Positions 1 through 8,534 of a stretch of DNA of 64,000 nt are shown in pieces. The translations under genes and the position numbers were made by a program. Each line of letters begins with the position of its first letter. Position 1 is the stretch's first letter. Location: the NCBI RefSeq assembly GCF_019242955.1, contig NZ_CP066129.1, positions 2,232,001 to 2,296,000 on the forward strand, given 5' to 3'. The notes below the pieces were generated by a model that had not been told where the DNA came from, ran no database searches, and was given only the letters and a program-made list of their open reading frames with translations. Source of the DNA: Morganella morganii (GTDB taxonomy: Bacteria; Pseudomonadota; Gammaproteobacteria; Enterobacterales; Enterobacteriaceae).

Positions 1-617
1 TGGAAACCACCTATGCCACCGAGGGTTCCGGCGGATTTCAGCGGGCAGTTGCAACACTGACCTCCGATGACCAGTGGCAGATGCTGAAAACCGGTCTGGG
101 CACTATCTTCAGCTCCCTGCTGGGTAATGCGGTCTTCGTGACTGCCATGATTTTCCTGATTTTCAGTGCATCACAGGGACAATCTGTTTCCGCTTTACAG
201 GCAATCACCGGATCTGCCGGACGCATTCCGCGCATGCTGGTACTGCTGCTGATCTGTTCACTGGTGATTGCGCTCGGACTGGTCGCCATGTATCTGCCGG
301 GATTAATTCTGGCGATGTTACTGGCGCTGGCACCGATCATTATGTTCACCGAAAAGAACAGCGTATTTACCGCCATAAAAATCAGCGGGAATATTGCACT
401 GAAAAATATCAGAGTACTTCTGCCTGCTATTCTAATCTGGTTTGCCCTGAAACAGGCATCCGTAGTGTTTCTTAGTAAACTTCCTATAGCCAATGAACAT
501 ATTCTGATGACCCTTATTCTGTTTATTAATAATGTCATCAGCGGACTGGTCATTATTTATCTGTTCCGGTTCTACCAGTTATTTACACAATCACAGTCTG
601 TCAGCGACTATCAGTAA
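1..617 (+). CDS. yciC: YciC family inner-membrane protein (5' end outside window)
   Basis: This is the 3' part of the gene. The reading frame is open from base 3, and the ATG at 81 is internal because coding-like sequence (ETTYATEGSGG...) precedes it in frame. The visible part has about four hydrophobic segments (around 95-180, 215-340, 400-450 and 500-575), as expected for the UPF0259/YciC family of multi-pass inner-membrane proteins of unknown function. In E. coli yciC is directly followed by yciB and yciA. Here those two lie 14 kb downstream, so this gene marks the left edge of an accessory block. The next gene starts 10 bp after its stop. Confidence 0.85.
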   Translation, partial: ETTYATEGSGGFQRAVATLTSDDQWQMLKTGLGTIFSSLLGNAVFVTAMIFLIFSASQGQSVSALQAITGSAGRIPRMLVLLLICSLVIALGLVAMYLPGLILAMLLALAPIIMFTEKNSVFTAIKISGNIALKNIRVLLPAILIWFALKQASVVFLSKLPIANEHILMTLILFINNVISGLVIIYLFRFYQLFTQSQSVSDYQ

Positions 618-626
618 GGCGGACAT

Positions 627-1508
627 ATGCGCACCGATAATGATATTTACCGGGCAATTCAGGATTATGTCCGTGCTGATGATAATATCCGCGCGGCTAT
701 TCTGAACGGGTCACGGGCAAATAAACAGGTTGCTGCCGATAAATATCAGGACTTCGATATTGTCTTTTTTGTACACAATATTGAGGCTGCAAAGTTTCCC
801 GCCCTGCGGAAATCCTTTTTCGGTATTCCGGTATTACAGCAATGCCCTGATGACATGCTTTTGGGCAATGAAGGTATGCCGCCCCGTGCGGCGTATACCC
901 TGCTGATGATATATGAGGATGGTCACCGGATAGACCTGACACTGTTTCCGCTGACGCATTTCGCCTCAGATTACAGACACGACAGCCTGACCATTCCTCT
1001 CGCAGATAAAGACGGTCTCTTTGCTGACACAGCCCCGGCAGATGAAAGCAGTTATTTTATCACACCACCCGATGCCCGTTTATTTGCCGAAACCGCCAAT
1101 GAATTCTGGTGGTGTGCCACAAATGTGGCCAAAGGTCTGGCAAGACATGAAATAACCTGCGCCAAAGCAATGACAGAAGATGTTATACGCCCGGTTTTTA
1201 TGCAGATGCTGGACTGGAAAATTGGTTGTACCTGCGGGTTTAATCTGTCCACCGGAAAAAACGGAAAATATTTATCCCGTTACCTGACCACAGATGAAAT
1301 GCAGGCCGTTCTCGATACCTATTCTGATGCAGATCCGGAAAATAACTGGCGGGCGTTATTTCTGATGTGTGAACTGTTCCGCGAATATCAGACAGTGACG
1401 GCAGAAACATCCGGGTTTGAAATCAACACACAGGAATGCGACGCGTCTGTTCATTATCTCCGCAAAATTTATAAAACCGCCCGGATTGGTAAAAAATCAG
1501 GCCAATAA
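627..1508 (+). CDS. ANT(6)-type aminoglycoside 6-adenylyltransferase
   Basis: The 293-residue product resembles the AadE/AadK (ANT(6)) family, which transfers AMP from ATP to the 6-position of streptomycin. The N-terminal nucleotidyltransferase core shows the GSR motif at about residues 28-30, followed by DFD at 42-44 (the metal-binding acidic pair), with a further Asp in RIDLTLF at about 99. The helical second half is typical for the family, and the length fits (about 280-300 residues). The start ATG has an upstream AAGGCGG. The gene begins 10 bp after yciC on the same strand, so it may be co-transcribed. No mobile-element remnants flank it, so it looks like a resident chromosomal gene. Actual resistance activity is not shown by the sequence. 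Confidence 0.8.
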   Translation: MRTDNDIYRAIQDYVRADDNIRAAILNGSRANKQVAADKYQDFDIVFFVHNIEAAKFPALRKSFFGIPVLQQCPDDMLLGNEGMPPRAAYTLLMIYEDGHRIDLTLFPLTHFASDYRHDSLTIPLADKDGLFADTAPADESSYFITPPDARLFAETANEFWWCATNVAKGLARHEITCAKAMTEDVIRPVFMQMLDWKIGCTCGFNLSTGKNGKYLSRYLTTDEMQAVLDTYSDADPENNWRALFLMCELFREYQTVTAETSGFEINTQECDASVHYLRKIYKTARIGKKSGQ

Positions 1509-1543
1509 TATGGCCTGATTATCCGGTGTGTTTGCTGTGGTCA

Positions 1544-1963
1544 TTACTGTACTTTGCGCACGGCTTTCACATCCAGTTCGGTTTTATTCCATTCTTTATC
1601 GATTTCCCCTTCGACCTCAATTTCATCCTGAGGTGTAACTTTCAGTCCGTTCCAGCGTTTCGGGGAAATTTCAGCACGGATAGTGCCGGTGTTATCTTTA
1701 AATTCATAATGTTTGTTATCCAGCTGGCGGACAATCGTACCGCGCAGCATAACCGGCGCATCATCAGATAATTTCAGTGCATCCGCAACGGTCATTTTAC
1801 GGGCGTCAGGGCCGCTGAAGCCGCCATTTTGTCCTGTTGTGACCGTCGTTGCCGCCGTCGCCGAACCGGGACCTTCAAAACCGCCGTTTGCTGCAAAAAC
1901 GGAACCGGCTGACCCAGCCAGTAAAGTAGCAAGTAATGCGAATGCAGGTAATTTTTTCATCAT
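1544..1963 (-). CDS. ygiW: YgiW-like periplasmic OB-fold (BOF) stress protein
   Basis: The 139-residue product has an N-terminal signal peptide (about residues 1-25, ending SVFA), two GGF-x-GP repeats in a flexible linker, and a C-terminal BOF domain with the family hallmark KRWNGLKVTP. Family members (YgiW/VisP, YdeI) are periplasmic proteins linked to stress tolerance. In E. coli ygiW lies next to qseBC. Here qseBC is 9 kb away, beyond a fimbrial operon. The start MMKK follows AGGAGAT closely, so either of the two adjacent ATGs could be used. A direct repeat of CTTAA lies 58-73 bp upstream and may be a QseB/PmrA-type box. Confidence 0.85.
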   Translation of the reverse strand: MMKKLPAFALLATLLAGSAGSVFAANGGFEGPGSATAATTVTTGQNGGFSGPDARKMTVADALKLSDDAPVMLRGTIVRQLDNKHYEFKDNTGTIRAEISPKRWNGLKVTPQDEIEVEGEIDKEWNKTELDVKAVRKVQ

Positions 1964-2020
1964 TTATCTCCTGTATAAGGAAGCAATGTTGCTTCATGGG
2001 ATATAGTTAATCATTAAATT

Positions 2021-2036
2021 CTTAACAGGATCTTAA
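2021..2036 (-). promoter_or_regulatory. Candidate QseB/PmrA-type box upstream of ygiW
   Basis: Two CTTAA half-sites sit at 2021-2025 and 2032-2036, one helical turn apart (11 bp), inside a run of further TTAA words. Tandem YTTAA half-sites with 11-bp period are the recognised pattern of the PmrA/QseB response-regulator group. Their position about 60 bp upstream of the ygiW start, and the presence of qseBC in this locus, make the assignment plausible. It is pattern-based only. Confidence 0.4.
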
Positions 2037-2131
2037 AGATAGTCCATTTTCCATTAAATTTCCGGTTTACATAAAACTGATAACAATCACCAGAAAAAAT
2101 CACCAGGTCTGTGTACTCATAAAAATAAAAA

Positions 2132-3269
2132 TTATTGTACCATTATCTGAACATCCATACTGCCGGTATAAATATCCGCCTTAATTTCACCCTTAGCACA
2201 CAGATTAAAGTAATACGTCAGCAGATTTTGAGTATTCATCGTCACCGCATTAAGATCGTTTTTATTGAAATATTTTAATGCTCCGGCTGCATTATCGTTA
2301 CATAGCGCATTGTTTCTCGCTGTTGTATCCCGTGATGTCACGATATAAGGTGAAATTGTGGTCGTTGATTTACCCGGCGTCAATGACATTCCGGTATTCG
2401 ATGTTGTTACCAGCGGATTTCTCGGACGCAGAAAAATACCGCTTACTCCATTTTGATTACAATTAAAGATAATTCCTGCCGGTGAACTTTCAAGCAGAGT
2501 TGCAGTCGGGTATGTTTTCGTTAGTTGATTAGAAAACATAATGTTTGTTGAGGTCGTTGGTGTAATATCGCATGTCTGTAATACTTCAATCGCATCTGAA
2601 GATGAAAAATTTATCTTTTCTGAACTATCTTTTGCAGGGTCCCTGCCGTGTAGCACCATGTCCTATACCGTATATACTTTTTTTCATAAAATATTTTCCC
2701 GGCTCAATATTTCCTACCGCATAAAGATGCAACCCTGTAATAGTCATTGAACTTCTTCCCTGCAGTTCAGGATAATAGGTATTTATACACAGTGGTCCTG
2801 AAAGATAAGTATTATCCGGGACTGAACCTGATAGTTTTGAATTTCTGAAAACAGCAGTTCCATAAATAGTTTGCCCGCCACTGTGCCAGGAAAGATAGCG
2901 CGTGTCAAACAGAGCATCAGGCGCTGCTAAAATATAATCACTACTATCAGGCTTACTACTGTTATAAAACTTAAACCCATATACATCAGATTGATATGGC
3001 ACAGATTCGATAGCACCAGCTTGTTCAGAATTAATATTTGCAAATGTCGAACATCGCCCCATAATAGAGCTGACCCCCATCGAATTATAATAAGGCACAA
3101 TAGAACTAACACCCTTATCATTTATAGCTATCTTAACGCTATTTACCGGATAATACCCAAGATATCCTGACGCCCCCGATGGAATATAATTAATAGCAAA
3201 GGAAGGGGATAATAACAAAATCCCTCCCACACCTATTAATATCTTATAAATATATTGTTTAAATATCAT
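2132..3269 (-). pseudogene. Fimbrial tip adhesin, split by a +1 frameshift
   Basis: Two consecutive open frames form one gene. The N-terminal frame runs from ATG 3269 (RBS GGAGGGG) to a stop near 2625. It has a signal peptide (residues 1-25) and a Tyr/Ser/Gly-rich receptor-binding-like domain with paired cysteines. The C-terminal frame, readable from about 2659 to the stop at 2132, is pilin-like (CDITPTTSTNI, ending VQIMVQ) and lacks a credible start of its own. Deleting one G in the run at about 2637-2639 joins them into about 378 residues, the normal size of a two-domain adhesin. The gene is last in the fimbrial operon, after the usher. The shift could be a true inactivation or a sequence error. 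The extra base sits at the centre of a palindrome (2634-2646). Confidence 0.75.
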
Positions 3270-3317
3270 TTCCCCTCCCGGTAATATGAGAATGACAAAA
3301 TAAACCACACCATTTAT

Positions 3318-5876
3318 TTATACACATGGAATATCCAGCATCCTGATTGGTATCTGTTCTGAGGTTTCGATTTTATCTATTCTGTTAAAACGGACAGTAC
3401 ATTGTTGATCTCCCGTCCCCCATCTGATAAATATTTCGCCTGAAGCTGGTAATCCGTTCATATATAGCTGAGAATGGTTTCCCACAATTCCGGTATTGAT
3501 ATCATCATCCGTCTTATTTAACCGTGCAATAGCGCCAAATGGCGGCTGTTTTCCTGCCGGAGACAGTGCCAGCAACACCTGATAACCAATTTTAGTATTA
3601 AATTTACGTTTAACAACAGCGCCGTCTGTCGGATAAATTGTCATTGCTGTTTCTTTGAACGTGACATTTTCAGGCAGTGTATCAACATTAACATTTATCT
3701 GATTAGCATTAAAACCATTAAGATAAGGCACCACAGTATTACCAAACCGGTCAAATGATGAATTACCGTTAAGCTGTGCTGACTCTGCGCCATCCGCACT
3801 GATAACAGCGACGGTGTTCCCGAGAGTACGTGATAAGGTCACTCCGTCACCGTGTGCAACAAGCCCGCCGGACATATTAACGGACAGGCTCTGAGAATCT
3901 TCAGAATAGCTGTACCCTCCTGCTATATTTACAATATCACCATTGTAAGATGCATTTGTGCCGGCGCTGTACTGATTACCATCACTGTTCAGATTTTGGT
4001 ATATTCCGTAAGATAATTTATTATCAAAAGCGCTGTCGGTCACACCCAGCTGTTGCGTTGTTTTATTATTATTGTCCCGCATAAAACTATAACTGGCAGA
4101 CATATTCCTGACAGTTGCGTTGTTAGAAAATATACTAAACGGTATGTTAACATTTAGTGCAACCCAGCGATTTTCCGGCCAGCCATTATTATCTGTTTTT
4201 ATACGGTCTATGTTATAACTCAGGTCATAGTTAATACCCTTAATATTGGTATTATATGATACAGATAAATTAGTATTAGAGTCCTGTTCGTTCCAATATG
4301 TATTTTTGGTCGCTCTCAGGCTGATTGTTCCGTATTCTTTCAAAGATTGGGTAATTGATGTCTGAAAACTATAACGTGCTCTGCCTGTCAGCCAGGGAGC
4401 AAGATCACTTTTCAGCATATACCCTGAGTTATTAAAATCAGAAAAACTATAATAGTCTTTAGTGCTGTAACGCATCGCCGTTAAATCAAACGATGTACCG
4501 GTTGATAACATACTTTTTGAATAGCGTACCCGGTAAGACTCTCCGCTGTAATCGTTATCTGCAATTGTGGTTCTTGCATGTATACCATCAACAGATAATG
4601 CTCCTGCCATACCTAATGAAAGGCCAATACCGGCAGACGCAGACTGATAATCCTGTGCCAGCAGTGTTCCCCCGTACAGGGTAACATTTTCAGGTAATCC
4701 GTAACTGAGTGTACCGAGAAAAAAACGCTGCCGGCGGGAGCCTTCCGTCAGATGACCATCATACTCACCCGCGCTTATCTCATAGCGGTAAGTACCGGGA
4801 CGCAGCATTACCGGCAAAGACGAATATGCCTGTGTAAATACCCGTTTTGATCCGTTATCTTCCTCAATAGTAACTTCCATATCCCCCGCTGTACCGCCGG
4901 AAGGAATATCATCAAGGCGGAACTGTCCGGGCGGGACAAATGTCTGGTAAACAACCATTCCGTTTTGTCTGACAGTAACTGTTGCATTAGTATTAGCTGT
5001 TCCGGTAACTACCGGGGCGAATCCACGCCGGTTTCCCGGTTCCATCTGCTCATTGGATGCGAGAGTAAGCCCTTTCATCGGAATACTTTCAAATATTTCA
5101 CTCCCGGTCGTTATCTGCCCTGCTTTAAATGTTGATTTCAGGTTTAAAATGGCGCGATAGATATGTGTACCTGAGAAGTCTGATGATGATGAGTTTCCGG
5201 ATTCACCACGTGAGTAGTTATAAGCATAATTCGTTCTGACCCGCCAGGCACCGAAATTAACACCGGCATTTACGTTTGTAAAAAAGGTATCATTACCGCC
5301 TGAGCCTGCCACTGAATTACCTGACTGTGTTGTTTTGCCATAATTCATAAAATAATTTAATGTCAGCGCATTAATACCCTCATCTAACAGGTCCGTTTCT
5401 AATATATCAAAACTGGTGGACCGCATAGCTATCTGAGGGACAGACACATTGACTGTCAGGTTTTTTAAATCAAAAGAAACAAAAGCATCCGGGATATATT
5501 CAGCCAGGTTTGTGATTTTTTGATCCGGCGGAATATTTTTAAATGCAGGAATCGCACTGGTATTAACACCCAGCGCATAAAATTCATCAACAGTAAATTC
5601 AGGAACGATTTTTTGTCCGTTGTCAGCGGCAAAGTTGACATCACGTTCCCCGACAGTCTGGCTGTTGACAGAAACCATCATATTATAAGTACCCTGAGAA
5701 ATAGGGTTTCCTTTCTCATATTGCTCCAGATTAATCTGTGAACTGTCAATTCCTGTACCATTCATCAGAAGATTTGGATCAAAATAAGTCTCAGTTGCAG
5801 AATGTGCAGGGAATACTGATACTACACAACAAAACAATAGGTTAGTCTTTATTTGACGTATTTTTATTATTTCCAT
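3318..5876 (-). CDS. Fimbrial outer-membrane usher
   Basis: The 852-residue product is a FimD/PapC-type usher: a 24-strand outer-membrane pore that receives chaperone-subunit complexes and assembles the pilus. Visible features are a signal peptide ending AHSA (about residue 27), the N-terminal periplasmic domain starting TYFDPNLLMNG, a plug/barrel region with family words such as GLTLASNEQMEPGNRRGFAP and FVPPGQFRLDDIPS, and a C-terminal domain ending with the Cys pair around QQCTVRF and LDIPCV. The length is normal and the frame is intact. It lies between chaperone 3 (40 bp gap) and the adhesin (about 50 bp gap) on the same strand. The gene is visibly more AT-rich than the backbone. Confidence 0.95.
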   Translation of the reverse strand: MEIIKIRQIKTNLLFCCVVSVFPAHSATETYFDPNLLMNGTGIDSSQINLEQYEKGNPISQGTYNMMVSVNSQTVGERDVNFAADNGQKIVPEFTVDEFYALGVNTSAIPAFKNIPPDQKITNLAEYIPDAFVSFDLKNLTVNVSVPQIAMRSTSFDILETDLLDEGINALTLNYFMNYGKTTQSGNSVAGSGGNDTFFTNVNAGVNFGAWRVRTNYAYNYSRGESGNSSSSDFSGTHIYRAILNLKSTFKAGQITTGSEIFESIPMKGLTLASNEQMEPGNRRGFAPVVTGTANTNATVTVRQNGMVVYQTFVPPGQFRLDDIPSGGTAGDMEVTIEEDNGSKRVFTQAYSSLPVMLRPGTYRYEISAGEYDGHLTEGSRRQRFFLGTLSYGLPENVTLYGGTLLAQDYQSASAGIGLSLGMAGALSVDGIHARTTIADNDYSGESYRVRYSKSMLSTGTSFDLTAMRYSTKDYYSFSDFNNSGYMLKSDLAPWLTGRARYSFQTSITQSLKEYGTISLRATKNTYWNEQDSNTNLSVSYNTNIKGINYDLSYNIDRIKTDNNGWPENRWVALNVNIPFSIFSNNATVRNMSASYSFMRDNNNKTTQQLGVTDSAFDNKLSYGIYQNLNSDGNQYSAGTNASYNGDIVNIAGGYSYSEDSQSLSVNMSGGLVAHGDGVTLSRTLGNTVAVISADGAESAQLNGNSSFDRFGNTVVPYLNGFNANQINVNVDTLPENVTFKETAMTIYPTDGAVVKRKFNTKIGYQVLLALSPAGKQPPFGAIARLNKTDDDINTGIVGNHSQLYMNGLPASGEIFIRWGTGDQQCTVRFNRIDKIETSEQIPIRMLDIPCV

Positions 5877-5916
5877 TTTGCTATGTCCTGAACTGTATCA
5901 CCCAATTAACTCTGTC

Positions 5917-6678
5917 TTATTTAACAGTATGTGTAGTAAGCTCAAATAAATTTTCATCACTAATCCGCCAGGTAATAACTTTATTTTTTTGGCTTTCAGG
6001 TAAATCAATCATCCGTACTGAGAATGGTTTTATTGTTATCAGTGCATCCCCATTCTTCAGTTCAGTCGTACCGACAAGAAGCTGATCAAACGTTATAAAT
6101 AATGGTGAAGGATTGTTAACAGATAGCTGGTTACCGATGCGTGTAATAACCAATGAATCTTCGGCATCCTGCAGCCTGACATGCTCAATTGATTTTGGCC
6201 GGTAAAGTAATTTGAAATAAAACTCAGGGGATACTTTAAAAAAAACACCATTATTTTTGTCTTTACTCTCTGACGGAATCGCTTTCATACCAATCCAAAA
6301 TAATGACTCACGATCATCCGGTAACGGTTCTCCGTTAACAATAACACCGGTACGACGTATGCTCCAGCTGAATTCAGTGTGAGCATTAATTTGCTTCAAA
6401 GGAGGTAAAATAATAAACGGCACTTTATCATCCGGGATGTTATTAACCGGTAAGTATGTTTTATTATCAGCTGAAGCCACCCATGATTCTATCAGATAAG
6501 GAATATCTGTATTGTTCGACAAAGTAATGCTGATTCCGTTTTTGTTACTTTCAGGATAGACATAACGTTTTAAAGGAAACTTAAACCCTGTGGATGCATA
6601 GCCCGGATGAATAAAGGCAGTCAGCAATATTAATAGAGTAAAAAAAACAAATGATTTTTTTATCTGGTTATTTTTCAT
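5917..6678 (-). CDS. Periplasmic pilus-assembly chaperone 3
   Basis: This is a 253-residue PapD-like chaperone that donates its G1 strand to pilin subunits. It has a signal peptide (about 1-30, ending GYAS), a subunit-anchoring Arg in PLKRYVYPE and a Lys in FKLLYRP, corresponding to the R8/K112 pair of PapD, and the DRESLFW motif before the F1-G1 loop. I chose the ATG at 6678, which lies 4 bp after the stop of chaperone 2 and begins MKNNQIKKS. An upstream in-frame start at 6732 would lie inside the preceding gene and lacks a signal peptide. The usher follows. Sequence differs clearly from the other two chaperones of the operon. Confidence 0.9.
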   Translation of the reverse strand: MKNNQIKKSFVFFTLLILLTAFIHPGYASTGFKFPLKRYVYPESNKNGISITLSNNTDIPYLIESWVASADNKTYLPVNNIPDDKVPFIILPPLKQINAHTEFSWSIRRTGVIVNGEPLPDDRESLFWIGMKAIPSESKDKNNGVFFKVSPEFYFKLLYRPKSIEHVRLQDAEDSLVITRIGNQLSVNNPSPLFITFDQLLVGTTELKNGDALITIKPFSVRMIDLPESQKNKVITWRISDENLFELTTHTVK

Positions 6679-6682
6679 ATTG

Positions 6683-7399
6683 TTATATCTTAATTTCAGC
6701 AGTAAATAGTTCAGAGGAACCTCCGAAATCATTAATTACCCGCCATTGTGCTTTATCCGCATTCGTTGAAACTGGCAGTTCAAGAGATGAAAAAGGCGCA
6801 ATCATCGGCGCGCGTTCTGCCTGGTAACGTTGCCCGTCCAGACTGAGAAACTCCAGCGTATAATAATATCCTGACGGATTTTTTATCACTAATTGTTTTC
6901 CTGACATCTGAAATATCAGTGCACCGGCAAAATCATCCACATCACCGGAAATAGTGTCAGGCCGGTAAAAAACTTTAATTATCATCTTTGTTGCAATATT
7001 AAAATTTATCGCAATTTCTTTGTCACCCGACTCTGCCCGCTTTCCTTCCGGAATAAAATTAACCACGAAAAAAAAGAGTGATTCCCTGTCTGCCGGTTGT
7101 GAACTTAAATTTTTAGGTAAAATCCTGATAGCATTATTCGATTGTTTTTCCAGACGGGCTAATGGGGGGATCGTGACAAACTGCCGGACGGATTCACTGT
7201 GCTCATCTGTATAATCGGTAAGAATAGTATTCTGAACAAGATACAAATTATCACTGTCATTCATTACACTGATCGTCTGATTTTTATCCGATTCATTGAA
7301 AATGATCCGGGTTCTGTCCAGAGACACACCGGCGAATACGCCCTGACTTACCATAAGTAAGCTGACAAAACAGGCGAATAAGGCGGTATGTACTTTCAT
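6683..7399 (-). CDS. Periplasmic pilus-assembly chaperone 2
   Basis: This 238-residue PapD-like chaperone has a signal peptide ending VFAG (about residue 24), the SLDRTRIIF strand with the anchoring Arg, PADRESLFFF, and IIKVFYRP with the anchoring Lys. The C-terminal domain ends WRVINDFGGSSELFTAEIKI. It is full length and in frame, so it could serve the operon if chaperone 1 is off. It sits between minor pilin 2 (14 bp gap) and chaperone 3 (4 bp gap), which indicates tight transcriptional coupling. Confidence 0.92.
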   Translation of the reverse strand: MKVHTALFACFVSLLMVSQGVFAGVSLDRTRIIFNESDKNQTISVMNDSDNLYLVQNTILTDYTDEHSESVRQFVTIPPLARLEKQSNNAIRILPKNLSSQPADRESLFFFVVNFIPEGKRAESGDKEIAINFNIATKMIIKVFYRPDTISGDVDDFAGALIFQMSGKQLVIKNPSGYYYTLEFLSLDGQRYQAERAPMIAPFSSLELPVSTNADKAQWRVINDFGGSSELFTAEIKI

Positions 7400-7412
7400 T
7401 TAATTTCCTTTA

Positions 7413-7961
7413 TTAATCAATATAATAATTAAATGTTACTGATGCTGAAAAATTACCTTCCTGTGGCTTGCACCCGGCGGTCTTACATCGCAGGCGGGCT
7501 TTTATTGTTTTAGTTTCTGCGACAGATGCAATATTCCGCCAGACAACAGATTTATCTTCCGGCAGTGCGGTTGCTGTTTTACTGAAAACAAAATTACCAT
7601 CAGTCAATTGTAACCCTATAATACCTGCCGGATTATCATTGAAAAAATCCATTGTTCCGGTAAGTGTATTACCTTGTGAAATATAGACTTTAGAGCCTGT
7701 AATATCAGGAGACGTACAATTTTTCAGACTTAATTTTACATCTGCTGTTGCAGTATCATTTATAATAGAACTATTAGTCACAATGCCAGTCCCCGGTAAA
7801 TTTTCAATTGCAATCTCATTTTCCACCGAAACATCACAGGTTTTAGCCAGAAATAAAACAGAAAAATTATAAGTTATACTACTGCTTCCCTGTGAAGATG
7901 AAACACAGGATAAAGCAGCCAATAGCATTACATATAATTTTTGTTTTATTCTGATCTTCAT
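7413..7961 (-). CDS. Fimbrial minor subunit 2
   Basis: The 182-residue product is a pilin-type protein. It has a signal peptide (about 1-26), a first Cys in the AKTCDVSVENEI strand and a second in LKNCTS, matching the conserved pilin disulfide, and extra Cys in RLRCKTAGCKPQ. The C-terminus ends SVTFNYYID with the penultimate aromatic typical of the subunit beta-zipper. It follows minor subunit 1 with only 3 bp between stop and start. It is likely an adaptor or minor shaft subunit; which one cannot be told from sequence. Confidence 0.8.
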   Translation of the reverse strand: MKIRIKQKLYVMLLAALSCVSSSQGSSSITYNFSVLFLAKTCDVSVENEIAIENLPGTGIVTNSSIINDTATADVKLSLKNCTSPDITGSKVYISQGNTLTGTMDFFNDNPAGIIGLQLTDGNFVFSKTATALPEDKSVVWRNIASVAETKTIKARLRCKTAGCKPQEGNFSASVTFNYYID

Positions 7962-7964
7962 GAT

Positions 7965-8534
7965 TTAATCCTGGAGATAAATAAGGCTGACAGATGCTGT
8001 TGATATTCCAGGAGAAACACCTGATTTTCGTTTCACCAGACTGACATGATAGTTAATAGCAATTACATCATCTGAGTCGCTTTGAAATACAGCAACACCA
8101 TTATTAGCATCACTGTTCTGACAGTTTTTATTATTACTGTCACATGCTTTCAGGATAAAACCAGTCTGCGTTTCATCATTATGACTAAAATAAATACCAT
8201 TTTCAGCGTCAGTATTATTTGCAGGTAACATCTGAATCTTTATGTCTTTCAGACTTCCTGACGGAAAGTTCTTACATTTTACCGTATAGGTAAATGTTTC
8301 AGTAATAATTGGTTTTTTGATTTCTGTTTTTTCAACATCGCTGACCATAAGGTAATTTATCTTTGTCAGATTAACATTTTTATTAAAATCATTACTTTCA
8401 TCAAATTCACAGGTTCCGACAACGACTCTTGTTTTAAATACAACATGACTTCCACCTGCAGAATAGCCTGCCACAGGATGCAGAGAAACAATCAGCAACA
8501 GAAAGAAAATATTAAAAATTCTTTGAGTATTCAT
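7965..8534 (-). CDS. Fimbrial minor subunit 1
   Basis: This 189-residue secreted pilin-like protein starts at ATG 8534 (RBS GGTGG), giving MNTQRIFNIFFLLLIVSL as a signal peptide. A start at 8561 would place extra residues before the signal. Pilin features are the early Cys in VVVGTCEFDES and a second in YTVKCKNF, an additional Cys pair in KACDSNNKNCQN, and a beta-rich C-terminus ending SVSLIYLQD. It overlaps the end of chaperone 1 by 23 bp, so the two are translationally coupled in principle. If chaperone 1 translation stops early at the frameshift, coupling could reduce its output. Confidence 0.75.
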   Translation of the reverse strand: MNTQRIFNIFFLLLIVSLHPVAGYSAGGSHVVFKTRVVVGTCEFDESNDFNKNVNLTKINYLMVSDVEKTEIKKPIITETFTYTVKCKNFPSGSLKDIKIQMLPANNTDAENGIYFSHNDETQTGFILKACDSNNKNCQNSDANNGVAVFQSDSDDVIAINYHVSLVKRKSGVSPGISTASVSLIYLQD

